44,275 nt of DNA, from assembly GCA_005881335.1 (NCBI GenBank), contig VBFV01000076.1, positions 1 through 44,275 of the forward strand, written 5' to 3'. Below, piece by piece: positions 32,490-40,832 of the stretch. A program made the translations under genes and the position numbers. Within the stretch, counting starts at the first letter, position 1; every line of letters starts with the position of its first letter. Source of the DNA: Chloroflexota bacterium (GTDB lineage Bacteria; Chloroflexota; Dormibacteria; Dormibacterales; Dormibacteraceae). The notes beneath the pieces are model-generated. The model was not told where the DNA came from. It ran no database searches and saw nothing but the letters and a program-made list of their open reading frames with translations.

Positions 32490-33361
32490 GCGACCTCCTC
32501 GCACTCTCACCCGAGGTGGCGGCAGCCCTCGAACGCGGCCGCCCTGTGGTGGCGCTCGAGACCTCGATCGTCGGCCAGGGCCTTCCTGCCCCCCACAACC
32601 TGCGAGCGGCGCGCGGCTGCGAGACTGCGATTCGGGACGAGGGCGCGACACCCGCGACGGTGGCCGTGCTGGACGGCCGGTTGCGGGTCGGGTTGAGCGA
32701 CGCCGACCTCGAGCGCATCGCGTCGGGGTCGGTCAAGGTGAGCTCGCGCGACCTGGGGCCATTGGTCATCCTGCGGGCGGCGGGGGCGACCACGGTCGCC
32801 GCCACGATGCGGGTGGCCGCGATGGCAGGGGTCCGCTTTTTGGCCACGGGCGGCATCGGCGGCGTCCACCGCGGCCACCCGGAAGACCAGTCGGCCGACC
32901 TCGAAGAGCTGGCCCGCTCGCCCGTGGCCGTCTTTTGCGCTGGGGCGAAAATCATCCTCGACCTGCGCCTCACGCTCGAGCGGCTGGAGAGCCTGTCTGT
33001 CCCGGTGCTCGGATACGGGACCGACGAGTTCCCGGCTTTTTACTCGCGCCGCAGCGGATGCCCGGTCAGCGTTCGCGTCGACGGCCAAGACGAGTGCGCA
33101 CGTGTCCTACATGCAGCTTGGGAAACGGGCGGCCGAGGCGCCGTCGTGGCGATTCCACCCCCCGCGGATCTCGAGGGAGCAGAAGAGATGACTCTGCGGG
33201 CCGTGGCGGAGATTCGGGACCTGAGCGGCCCCGACGTCACCCCACGCCTGCTGGCCCGCGTGGCCGAGCTGTCGGGCGGCCGGTCCCTGGACCTGAACGT
33301 CGACCTGGTGGTCAACAACGCGCGGGTCGCGGCCCAGGTCGCGCGGGCCTTCTTCGCCTAG
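32486..33361 (+). CDS. psuG: Pseudouridine-5'-phosphate glycosidase, probable CTG start
   Basis: A 291-residue enzyme of the IndA/PsuG family that cleaves pseudouridine 5'-phosphate to uracil and ribose 5-phosphate with a divalent metal. The N-terminal SPEVAAALERGRPVVALETSIVGQGLP is diagnostic, and FLATGGIGGVHRG and AGAKIILDL... GYGTDEFPAFYSR follow as in the family. Family proteins start about ten residues before SPEV. The only codon that gives this is CTG at 32486, which overlaps the psuK TGA as CTGA, just as at znuC. The first standard codon, GTG at 32516, would cut into the conserved block. Confidence 0.9.
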   Translation: MSDLLALSPEVAAALERGRPVVALETSIVGQGLPAPHNLRAARGCETAIRDEGATPATVAVLDGRLRVGLSDADLERIASGSVKVSSRDLGPLVILRAAGATTVAATMRVAAMAGVRFLATGGIGGVHRGHPEDQSADLEELARSPVAVFCAGAKIILDLRLTLERLESLSVPVLGYGTDEFPAFYSRRSGCPVSVRVDGQDECARVLHAAWETGGRGAVVAIPPPADLEGAEEMTLRAVAEIRDLSGPDVTPRLLARVAELSGGRSLDLNVDLVVNNARVAAQVARAFFA

Positions 33362-33377
33362 AACCGCATCGCGGCCG

Positions 33378-33812
33378 CTAGCGCTTCGGCTTCGCCACGG
33401 CCTTCTTCGGCCTCCCCGGCGGCCTCCCGGTCGGGATCCGGATCTTCAGCACCCGCGGCGGCCCCATCATCTCGCACCAGGCGACGACGACCTTGTTGAG
33501 CTCGACCATGCGATCTTCGACCTCGCGCATGTCGGCGAACCGCATGAATCGTGCCGACGGGCCGCTGCCTTCGAGGTGCGGAAAGCTGCCGCGAATCTTC
33601 GCGCCGCGGTTGAACATGAGGGTCACGGTCTTGGCGCCCAGCTGGACGAAATTGGCCATATCGCCCTTGTAGGCGAACTGGACCGTGCCGTGCTTCAAGT
33701 ACTCGGTCATCCGGTCGTCCGACCACATGACCAGATCGCGGACCCGCCGCAGGAGTGGTTCGGCCGGTTTGCCCCTGAACCACCTGTCGACGATCGGGTT
33801 CTTCTTCTTCAT
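33378..33812 (-). CDS. DUF1801-like protein with AT-hook-type tail
   Basis: A 144-residue basic protein. The body (DRWFRGKPAEPLLRRVRDLVMW ... AYKGDMANFVQLGAKTVTLMFNRGAKI) resembles the DUF1801/YdhG fold. The tail RIPTGRPPGRPKKAVAKPKR contains two GRP cores flanked by basic residues, as in AT-hooks, suggesting DNA contact. The function is unknown. TATCTT lies 8 nt before its ATG, overlapping the T-rich end of the terminator of the upstream VOC gene, so it probably has its own leaderless start. Confidence 0.7.
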   Translation of the reverse strand: MKKKNPIVDRWFRGKPAEPLLRRVRDLVMWSDDRMTEYLKHGTVQFAYKGDMANFVQLGAKTVTLMFNRGAKIRGSFPHLEGSGPSARFMRFADMREVEDRMVELNKVVVAWCEMMGPPRVLKIRIPTGRPPGRPKKAVAKPKR

Positions 33813-33820
33813 CCAGACGA

Positions 33821-33826
33821 AAGATA
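33821..33826 (-). promoter_or_regulatory. TATCTT -10 element of the DUF1801-like gene
   Basis: TATCTT on the minus strand is 8 nt before the ATG at 33812. It coincides with the T-rich tail of the preceding terminator, so one sequence may both end one transcript and start the next. Confidence 0.35.
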
Positions 33827-33828
33827 AG

Positions 33829-33856
33829 ACCGGCGGGCCGCGAGTGGCCCGCCGGT
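33829..33856 (-). terminator. Intrinsic terminator of the double-VOC gene
   Basis: An 11-bp perfect stem (33829-33839 with 33846-33856, ACCGGCGGGCC and complement) has a 6-nt loop. On the minus strand it is followed by CTTATCTTTC. It lies 10 bases past the VOC stop. Confidence 0.65.
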
Positions 33857-33866
33857 TGTTAATCGT

Positions 33867-34646
33867 CTACCGCTCCATCCTCAGTAGCCCGAAGGACGCA
33901 CCCTGCGGATCGGAGAGGATCGCGAAGCGTCCCCCCGGAAAGTCTTGCGGCTCCAGCATCGACGTGGCTCCGAGGTCGACCGCCTTCTTGTGCGCCTTGT
34001 CGACGTCGTCGACACCGAAGTAGACCTGCCAGTAAGACGGGATCTCCTTGGGCACCATCGGGTTCATCTCCATGCCCCCGGCGATGCTCTCGTCGTTGAG
34101 CTTGAACTCCGTGTACTCGCCCTCCTGGCCTTCGCCCATCGGCATCAGCTTCTCGCCCCAGCCGAAGACCTTCTTGTAGAAGGACTTGGCCTTGTCGATG
34201 CCTCGGGCATTGAGCTCCGCCCAGGCGAAGGAATTCGGCGCGTTCATGATGTCGGCGCCCTGCATCTCCTTCGGCTCCCAGGCCGAGATGAAAGCCCCGG
34301 ACGGGTCCTGGTAGACGGCCATGCGGCCGGACTTGAGGACGTCGAACGCCGGGGCGATCACCTTGCCGCCGGCGGCCTCGACCTTCTTGGCGGTCGCGTC
34401 CGCGTCGCGCGTCCCGATGTAGATCATCCACGCGGTCGGCGCGTTCGGGTCCTGCGCCGGACCGATGCCGGCCACGTTCTTGCCGCCGATGGTCGCCAGG
34501 GCATAGCCGCGCGCGGCGGGATCCTTGGTCAGGTCGACCTTCCAGCCGAAGAGCTTGGCGTAGTAATCGCGCGATCCCGCGGCGTCCTTGCTCGAGAGGT
34601 CAACCCACACCGGCGCATTCGCGACGAATGTTCTTGTCTCTGCCAT
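33867..34646 (-). CDS. Two-domain VOC (glyoxalase-like) protein
   Basis: 259 residues made of two VOC domains. Domain 1 (about 1-120) starts APVWVDLSSKDAAGSRDYYAKLFGW; domain 2 (about 135-259) has AWAELNARGIDKAKSFYKKVFGW. The repeated (D/N).....FY..(L/V)FGW pattern shows internal duplication. Several proteins of this build are annotated as 27 kDa antigen-like or glyoxalase-like, and none has a firm reaction. The ATG at 34646 is preceded by AGGAGG at 7 nt, a rare strong Shine-Dalgarno here, so the open frame upstream to 34700 is rejected. Confidence 0.82.
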   Translation of the reverse strand: MAETRTFVANAPVWVDLSSKDAAGSRDYYAKLFGWKVDLTKDPAARGYALATIGGKNVAGIGPAQDPNAPTAWMIYIGTRDADATAKKVEAAGGKVIAPAFDVLKSGRMAVYQDPSGAFISAWEPKEMQGADIMNAPNSFAWAELNARGIDKAKSFYKKVFGWGEKLMPMGEGQEGEYTEFKLNDESIAGGMEMNPMVPKEIPSYWQVYFGVDDVDKAHKKAVDLGATSMLEPQDFPGGRFAILSDPQGASFGLLRMER

Positions 34647-34759
34647 ATTCAAGCCTCCTGGAACCCAGTCTGACGGGGGACCTACAACCCATTCTGCCAC
34701 CGGCTGGTTAAAGGACGCCGAAGGAATCTGGGGAGTTCGCTTAGCGTTGTCTAGAAGCG

Positions 34760-35377
34760 ATGTCCCAGCTCGAACCGATCGATCTCGTCATCTTTTCGGA
34801 CTACGTTTGACCCTGGTGCTACATCGACTCGGTCAGGGTCGAACAGCTCGAGCGCGATGGCTCTGTACACGTCACGTGGCTGCCCTTCGAGCTCCATCCC
34901 GAGGCGCCGATGGAGGGGATTCCGCGAGAGGTCTATTTCCGCGGCCGGCGCTTGGAGCGAGCGGAGGAGCACCTCAGGTCGATCGCGGCTGATGCCGGGC
35001 TCGAGTTGCAGCATCGCGACGTGATCATCAATTCCCGCCGTGCGCTGGGCGCGGCCGAGTTCGCCCGCGAGCGCGGCCGATTCGACGAGATGCACCACGC
35101 GCTGTTCCAGGCTCACTGGGAAGGGAGCGGAAAGCTCGAGAACGTCGACGATCTTGTGCGAATCGGCACCGCCGTGGGGCTGGACGCCGCCGAGCTCAGG
35201 ACCGCGATCGATGAGGGTCGCTATGCGGATCTGATCGACGAGCACCGCCGGATCGCATCCTCAGTCGGCATCGACGCGATCCCGGCGCACATCTTCGGCC
35301 GGCGCTACCTGGTCCTCGGTGCGCAGCCCTATGAGGTCCTCAGGCAGGTCGTCGATCGCCTCCATCGTCCGGATTGA
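34760..35377 (+). CDS. DsbA/FrnE-type oxidoreductase with TGA in the active site (probable selenoprotein)
   Basis: One frame of 205 residues from ATG 34760, interrupted only by TGA at codon 17 (34808-34810). Reading through gives VIFSDYV-[TGA]-PWCYIDSVRVEQL, which matches the FSD..CPWCYIG motif of FrnE-like DsbA proteins with selenocysteine replacing the first active-site cysteine (U17-P-W-C20). The rest is a full thioredoxin-fold DsbA: helical insert from about 50 to 150, then the cis-proline loop VGIDAIPAHIFGRRYLVLGAQP. A hairpin with loop GGUCA lies 14-32 nt after the TGA. No signal peptide is seen, so cytoplasmic thiol or selenol redox work is likely. A plain annotation would begin at the ATG at 34910 and lose the active site. 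Confidence 0.85.
34808..34810 (+). other. In-frame TGA at the CxxC position, candidate Sec codon
   Basis: The TGA takes the place of the first Cys codon of the CPWC active site. TGA is an ordinary stop at many other genes in this window, so general reassignment is excluded. Decoding as selenocysteine needs the hairpin that follows plus SelB and tRNA-Sec elsewhere in the genome. Confidence 0.75.
34824..34842 (+). promoter_or_regulatory. Candidate SECIS hairpin of the DsbA gene
   Basis: UCGACUC (+14 to +20 after UGA) pairs over 7 bp, with one G-U, with GGGUCGA (+26 to +32). The loop is GGUCA at +21 to +25. The E. coli fdhF SECIS shows GGUCU in its loop at about +19 to +23, so sequence and distance agree well. 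Confidence 0.65.
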
Positions 35378-35404
35378 GAGAGTCCAGGGCGCGCAAATCA
35401 ATAC

Positions 35405-35436
35405 TTGACACTCGAGCGAGTCCAGACGCGTAATAA
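35405..35436 (+). promoter_or_regulatory. Promoter of the peptide-type ABC operon with long spacer
   Basis: A consensus TTGACA (35405-35410) and TAATAA (35431-35436) are separated by 20 bp. The inverted repeat ACTCG-AG-CGAGT (35410-35421) lies in the spacer. Long spacers with a dyad are typical of MerR-regulated promoters, so activation by such a regulator is possible. Confidence 0.45.
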
Positions 35437-35483
35437 GGGGTTGCCGGACGCCGGGGATCCGGGCTGTGGGAGAGGTGTCGAAG

Positions 35484-36992
35484 ATGAGACGAGTCGGAGT
35501 TGGCTTCATCTGTCTTGCGTTGATTGCCTCGTGCGGCGGCGGTGGCGGAAACCAGAGTTCCGGGACACCCAAGAACGGCGGCACGGCAACCATCGCGCTC
35601 GAAAGTGAGCTGCGGACCCTCGACCCGATGGACTCTTCGCTGCTGGTCGAGCGCGAGGTGTTTTACAACTTGTATGACTCGCTGTTCACGATCGACCCGT
35701 CGCTGACGATCAAGTCAGGACTGGTCAAGTCGTGGGACGTTTCCGACCCACTGAACTACAAGTTCACGCTTCAGTCGGGCGTCAAGTATCAGGACGGGAC
35801 ACCTTTCAACGGCGCATCGGTGAAGGCCAACATCGAGCGTTACAAGACCGGCGCGACGTCCCGTCGTAAGTCAGACCTGGCCAGTGTTAACAGCGTTGAG
35901 GTCACGGACGACACGCACGTCGTCTTCCACCTCAGCAAGCCCAACGCCACGCTGCTCGCCACGCTGGTCGACCGCGCGGGGATGATGCTGTCGATTGATG
36001 CAGTCACCAAAGGCGGCAAGGACTTCTCGCTGGCGCCGGCGGGAGCCGGCAGCGGTCCGTTCGAGTTCGTCGAGTGGAAGCGGAACGACCACCTGACCCT
36101 GAAGAAGAATTCGAGCTACTGGAAGTCCGGTCTCCCCTATCTCGACGGCCTCACATACCGCGCGATCCCGGATGTGAACGCGATCCTCGCCGCCCTCAAG
36201 ACAGGCGACATCGACATTGCTCGGGTGATCGCGCCGAAAGACGTGGCGTCGCTCAAGGTCGATTCGAGCTTCGTCTACCGCGACGTGCCCGCGATCGGCT
36301 TCAACGGCTTCGAGCTCAACGCCGGGACGTCGCCGTTCAATGACCCCGCCAAGCGGCAGGCGGTCGCGATCGCGATCGACCGATACTCGATCCTGAAGAA
36401 CATCAACTTCAACATAGGCGTGGTGGCTTACGGTCCGATTCCACCCTCGAGCTGGGCCTTCGACGCCGGCGAGAAGATCTACGACCACGCCGACGCGGCC
36501 AAGGCAAAGTCGATGGCGACCGGGTTCACGTTCACTTTCAAGACGACGTCCGATCCCGTCAACCAGCAGGCGGCGCAGCTGCTCCAATCAGAGCTGGCCG
36601 CGGCGGGAATAACGATGCAGATCCAGACCGAGGAGTTCGCCACGTATCAGCAGGAATGCGCGGCGCACAAGTTCGAGGCCTGCGGCGTCAACTGGTCTGG
36701 GCGAATCGACCCGGACGGCAACATGTATGCGTGGTGGCACACGGGCGGCGATTTCAACGACAGTATGTACAGCAACTCCCAGGTCGACGCCTGGCTGGAC
36801 GACGCCCGCACCAATGCGGACCAGACCAAGCGCAAGCAGGACTACATCAATGCGCAGAAGCAGATCGTGCAGGACGCTCCATACGTCTTCACCACGTTCG
36901 GCGTCAGCGCACAGATCTCCGACACCAAGATCCACAACTTCACGCTCTATCCCGACCTGATGATCCGGATGGCGGAGGTCTGGAAGGGCTAG
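35484..36992 (+). CDS. Peptide-type ABC transporter substrate-binding lipoprotein
   Basis: A 502-residue family 5 solute-binding protein (DppA/OppA class). The ATG at 35484 gives a signal peptide with lipobox LIASC and lipidated Cys17, followed by a Gly-rich linker. The mature part begins NGGTATIALESELRTLDPMD and has the family motif TFNGASVKANIERYK-like segment near 115-130. It binds peptides, opines, nickel or glycosides in different members; the substrate here is not known. A GTG at 35466 is in frame but less suitable. It heads the five-gene importer operon. Confidence 0.88.
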   Translation: MRRVGVGFICLALIASCGGGGGNQSSGTPKNGGTATIALESELRTLDPMDSSLLVEREVFYNLYDSLFTIDPSLTIKSGLVKSWDVSDPLNYKFTLQSGVKYQDGTPFNGASVKANIERYKTGATSRRKSDLASVNSVEVTDDTHVVFHLSKPNATLLATLVDRAGMMLSIDAVTKGGKDFSLAPAGAGSGPFEFVEWKRNDHLTLKKNSSYWKSGLPYLDGLTYRAIPDVNAILAALKTGDIDIARVIAPKDVASLKVDSSFVYRDVPAIGFNGFELNAGTSPFNDPAKRQAVAIAIDRYSILKNINFNIGVVAYGPIPPSSWAFDAGEKIYDHADAAKAKSMATGFTFTFKTTSDPVNQQAAQLLQSELAAAGITMQIQTEEFATYQQECAAHKFEACGVNWSGRIDPDGNMYAWWHTGGDFNDSMYSNSQVDAWLDDARTNADQTKRKQDYINAQKQIVQDAPYVFTTFGVSAQISDTKIHNFTLYPDLMIRMAEVWKG

Positions 36993-37016
36993 CGATTCAC
37001 ACATCGTTCGTGGGCA

Positions 37017-37047
37017 GGTCATGCCGGAAACCTGATCCGGCATGACC
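37017..37047 (+). promoter_or_regulatory. 12-bp hairpin covering the DppB-type start codon
   Basis: GGTCATGCCGGA (37017-37028), a 7-nt loop and the exact complement (37036-37047) form a strong hairpin. The start ATG at 37042 lies in its right arm. It could limit translation of the membrane subunits or protect the 3' end of the binding-protein message, giving excess binding protein over permease. Confidence 0.55.
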
Positions 37048-37986
37048 ACCTACGTCCTGCGCCGCCTGGTGTTGATGGTCCCGGTTGCGTTCCTGGTCAC
37101 GGTCGGGGTCTTCATGCTCATCCACCTGACCCCCGGCGACCCGGCTCTGATCATCCTCGGCGAAGACAGGAGCCCGCAGGCGATCGCTCAGATCCATCAA
37201 GAGCTAGGCCTGGACAAGCCGTTGTACGTGCAGTACGTCATCTGGATCGACAACGTGGTTCACGGCGATTGGGGCCGCTCGATCACTACTCACGAACCCG
37301 TCGCCGGCGCGATCACGGAGCGTCTGCCGGCAACGATTGAGCTCGGCGTGGTCGCTCTGATCTGGTCGTTACTGGTTGCGATCCCGCTGGGCACCATCGC
37401 AGCCGTGCGCCGGGGTTCGGTCGTGGACAAGCTCGCCACGGGCATCGCCGTGGCGGGCGTTTCGGTCCCGAACTTCTTCATCGGGATCGTCCTGATCTTC
37501 GTCCTGTCGGTTTCGGCCCGACTGTTTCCCTTCGGCGGTTACGTGCCCTTCTTCCAGGATCCGTGGGAGAGCCTGCGCCATGTGGCCCTGCCGGCCATCG
37601 CGCTTGGCACGGCCGGCACCGCGATCAACATGCGCTTCACTCGCTCATCGATGATCGAGGTCCTGGGTCTCGACTACATCAGGACTGCGCGCGCCAAAGG
37701 CGCCTCGTGGCGTCGTGTCGTCTTCATCCACGCCCTCAAGAACGCGCTGATACCCGTCGTGACCATCGTCGGCCTTCAGATCGGCGGCATCATCGAGGGC
37801 GCTGTGGTGACCGAGACCGTCTTCACGTGGCCGGGGGTGGGCCGCCTGGCCGTGGAGTCGATCTTCAACCGCGACTACACGGTCGTCCAGGGCGTCGTCC
37901 TGCTGGCCGCCTTCTCCTACATGGTGGCCAATCTCGTCGTCGACCTGGTCTACGGCTGGCTCGACCCGAGGATTTCGTACGCATGA
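37042..37986 (+). CDS. Peptide-type ABC permease (DppB class)
   Basis: A 314-residue permease with six membrane helices. The N-terminus MTTYVLRRLVLMVPVAFLVTVGVFML..TPGDPA is the DppB/OppB signature, and the EAA loop DYIRTARAKGASWRRVVFIHALKNALIPV contacts the ATPases. It pairs with the next gene's product to form the channel. The start codon is inside a strong hairpin. The stop overlaps the next ATG (ATGA). Confidence 0.92.
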   Translation: MTTYVLRRLVLMVPVAFLVTVGVFMLIHLTPGDPALIILGEDRSPQAIAQIHQELGLDKPLYVQYVIWIDNVVHGDWGRSITTHEPVAGAITERLPATIELGVVALIWSLLVAIPLGTIAAVRRGSVVDKLATGIAVAGVSVPNFFIGIVLIFVLSVSARLFPFGGYVPFFQDPWESLRHVALPAIALGTAGTAINMRFTRSSMIEVLGLDYIRTARAKGASWRRVVFIHALKNALIPVVTIVGLQIGGIIEGAVVTETVFTWPGVGRLAVESIFNRDYTVVQGVVLLAAFSYMVANLVVDLVYGWLDPRISYA

Positions 37987-38867
37987 GCAACGCGCCCGCG
38001 ATCGTCGCCGCCGAAGGACCGATCCGCCGCCGGCCGGTCGCCTTGCTGGAGCTGGCGAGGAAGAACCGAGGCGTCCTCGTCGGCCTGGCTCTGGTCGCGG
38101 TGCTCTTCCTGGTCGCGCTTCTGGCTCCCGTGATCTCACCCCACGACCCGATCGCCACCGAACCCGACAACGCATACCTGCCGCCGCTGAGCCCCGGCCA
38201 CGCGCTGGGCACGGATGAGCTGGGACGGGATCAGATCAGCCGCATCCTGTGGGGCGCCCGGATCTCGCTTCCGGTCGCCTTTGTCGCGGTCGCCGTCGGG
38301 TTGGTCGCAGGAGGCTTGATCGGCCTGGTCAGCGGTTACGCGGGCGGTTTGACAGACCTCCTGCTGATGCGCGTGATCGACGCCCTGCTCGCGTTTCCCG
38401 CCTTGATCCTGGCGATCGCCCTGGTGGCCGCACTTGGGCCCAGCCTCCGCAACGCCATGATCGCCATCGGGATCGTGGCCATCCCCGCTTACGCGAGGCT
38501 CGTGCGGGCGGTGGTGCTTCAGCTCAAACAGATGGAGTTCGTGGTCGCCACGCGATCTCTTGGCGCGACCCCGGTGCGCATTGTCCTGCGGCACCTCATA
38601 CCGAACCTCATGAACCCGGTCCTGGTGCAGGTCTCGCTGTCCGCGGGGTTCGCGATCCTGGCCGAGGCAGTCCTCTCCTTCCTCGGTCTCGGCGCCCAGC
38701 CGCCAACACCGGACTGGGGACAGATGATCACCACCGGCCGCACCTTTCTCCCCAACGACCCGTGGCTGGCCATCATCCCGGGCGTCGCCATCTCGATCAC
38801 CGTGTACAGCTTCAACCTGCTCGGCGATTCACTTCGGGACGCGCTCGATCCCAGGCTTCGACGCTGA
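37983..38867 (+). CDS. Peptide-type ABC permease (DppC class)
   Basis: A 294-residue second permease subunit. LARKNRGVLVGLALVAVLFLVALLAPVISPHDP and GTDELGRDQISRILWGARISL are DppC/OppC hallmarks, and the EAA motif reads EFVVATRSLGATPVRIVLRHLIPN. It starts at ATG 37983, overlapping the DppB-type stop; its own TGA shares a base with the next ATG. The long open frame upstream lies in the previous gene and is a shadow. Confidence 0.92.
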   Translation: MSNAPAIVAAEGPIRRRPVALLELARKNRGVLVGLALVAVLFLVALLAPVISPHDPIATEPDNAYLPPLSPGHALGTDELGRDQISRILWGARISLPVAFVAVAVGLVAGGLIGLVSGYAGGLTDLLLMRVIDALLAFPALILAIALVAALGPSLRNAMIAIGIVAIPAYARLVRAVVLQLKQMEFVVATRSLGATPVRIVLRHLIPNLMNPVLVQVSLSAGFAILAEAVLSFLGLGAQPPTPDWGQMITTGRTFLPNDPWLAIIPGVAISITVYSFNLLGDSLRDALDPRLRR

Positions 38868-39848
38868 TGGCGTTCAGTCACCTGCTCGAGCTGGAGAACG
38901 TCCACACCGAGCTTTCCCTGGCCGAAGGCACGCTTCGCGCCGTCGATGGAGTCTCGCTCACGATCGATGCCGGAGAAACCCTTGGCATCGTCGGCGAGTC
39001 CGGCTCCGGGAAATCGATGACGGCGCTCTCGATCATGCGACTCCTACCGCGCTCAGGCAGGATCGTCGAAGGAAGCATCAGGTTCAAAGACCGAGTGCTG
39101 TCGGATCTCAGCGAGGACGAGATGGAGGCCATCCGCGGGACCGAGATGGCCATGATCTTCCAGGACCCGATGACATCGCTGAACCCTGTCTACCGGACGG
39201 GTTGGCAGGTAGGCGAGCCACTGCGCATCCACCGCCACGTGGGGTCGGGCGAAGCGATCGCCACGGCCACCGATCTCTTCCGCCAGGTTGGAATTCCCGA
39301 TGCGAGAAGTCGTGTGAGGCATTTTCCGCACATGCTCTCCGGGGGGATGCGTCAGCGCGCGATGATCGCCATGGGCCTGAGCATGAGCCCGAGCCTGCTC
39401 ATCGCCGACGAGCCGACGACCGCCCTTGACGTCACGATCCAGGCACAGATCCTCGACTTGCTGCGCAGGCTGAATCGCGAATACGGCACGGCGACGATCC
39501 TTATCACGCACAACCTCGGCGTGGTCGCCGGCATGTGTGACCGAGTCATCGTCATGTACGCGGGCCGCATCGTCGAGCAGGGCCGAACTGAGGACGTGTT
39601 CTCGCATCCCGAGCATCCGTACACGTGGTCGCTGCTTCGCTCGATACCCCGCCTCGATGCGGAACCGCACGAGCCGCTCACGCCGATCGAAGGCTCGCCG
39701 CCCGACATGGTCCATCTGCCGGCCGGCTGCAAGTTCCAGCCGCGATGCCCGTTCGCGGTGGCGCGCTGCAGCCGAGAGGAGCCATCTCTGCTCCAGGTCC
39801 GCGACCAGCTCGCGCGGTGTTGGGTGACGCAGGCCGGCACCGAGCTCA

Positions 39849-39856
<8 letters not shown>
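38867..39856 (+). CDS. Peptide-type ABC ATPase (DppD class)
   Basis: A 329-residue ATPase. Walker A GESGSGKS is near residue 43; Q-loop [10 protein letters not shown], signature [15 protein letters not shown], Walker [15 protein letters not shown] and the switch His in LITHNLG are all intact. The C-terminal oligopeptide/dipeptide extension has [14 protein letters not shown], a cysteine cluster that in relatives can hold an iron-sulfur centre. It drives the same importer together with the next gene's product, which it overlaps by 8 bases. Confidence 0.93.

Positions 39857-40828
<972 letters not shown>

Positions 40829-40832
<4 letters not shown>

Noticed and set aside
34808-34810. TGA reassigned to an amino acid throughout the genome
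   Set aside because: TGA ends many intact genes here (znuA, tdh, psuK, the DppB- and DppC-type permeases and others) at family-typical lengths, so a general code change does not fit; site-specific recoding does.
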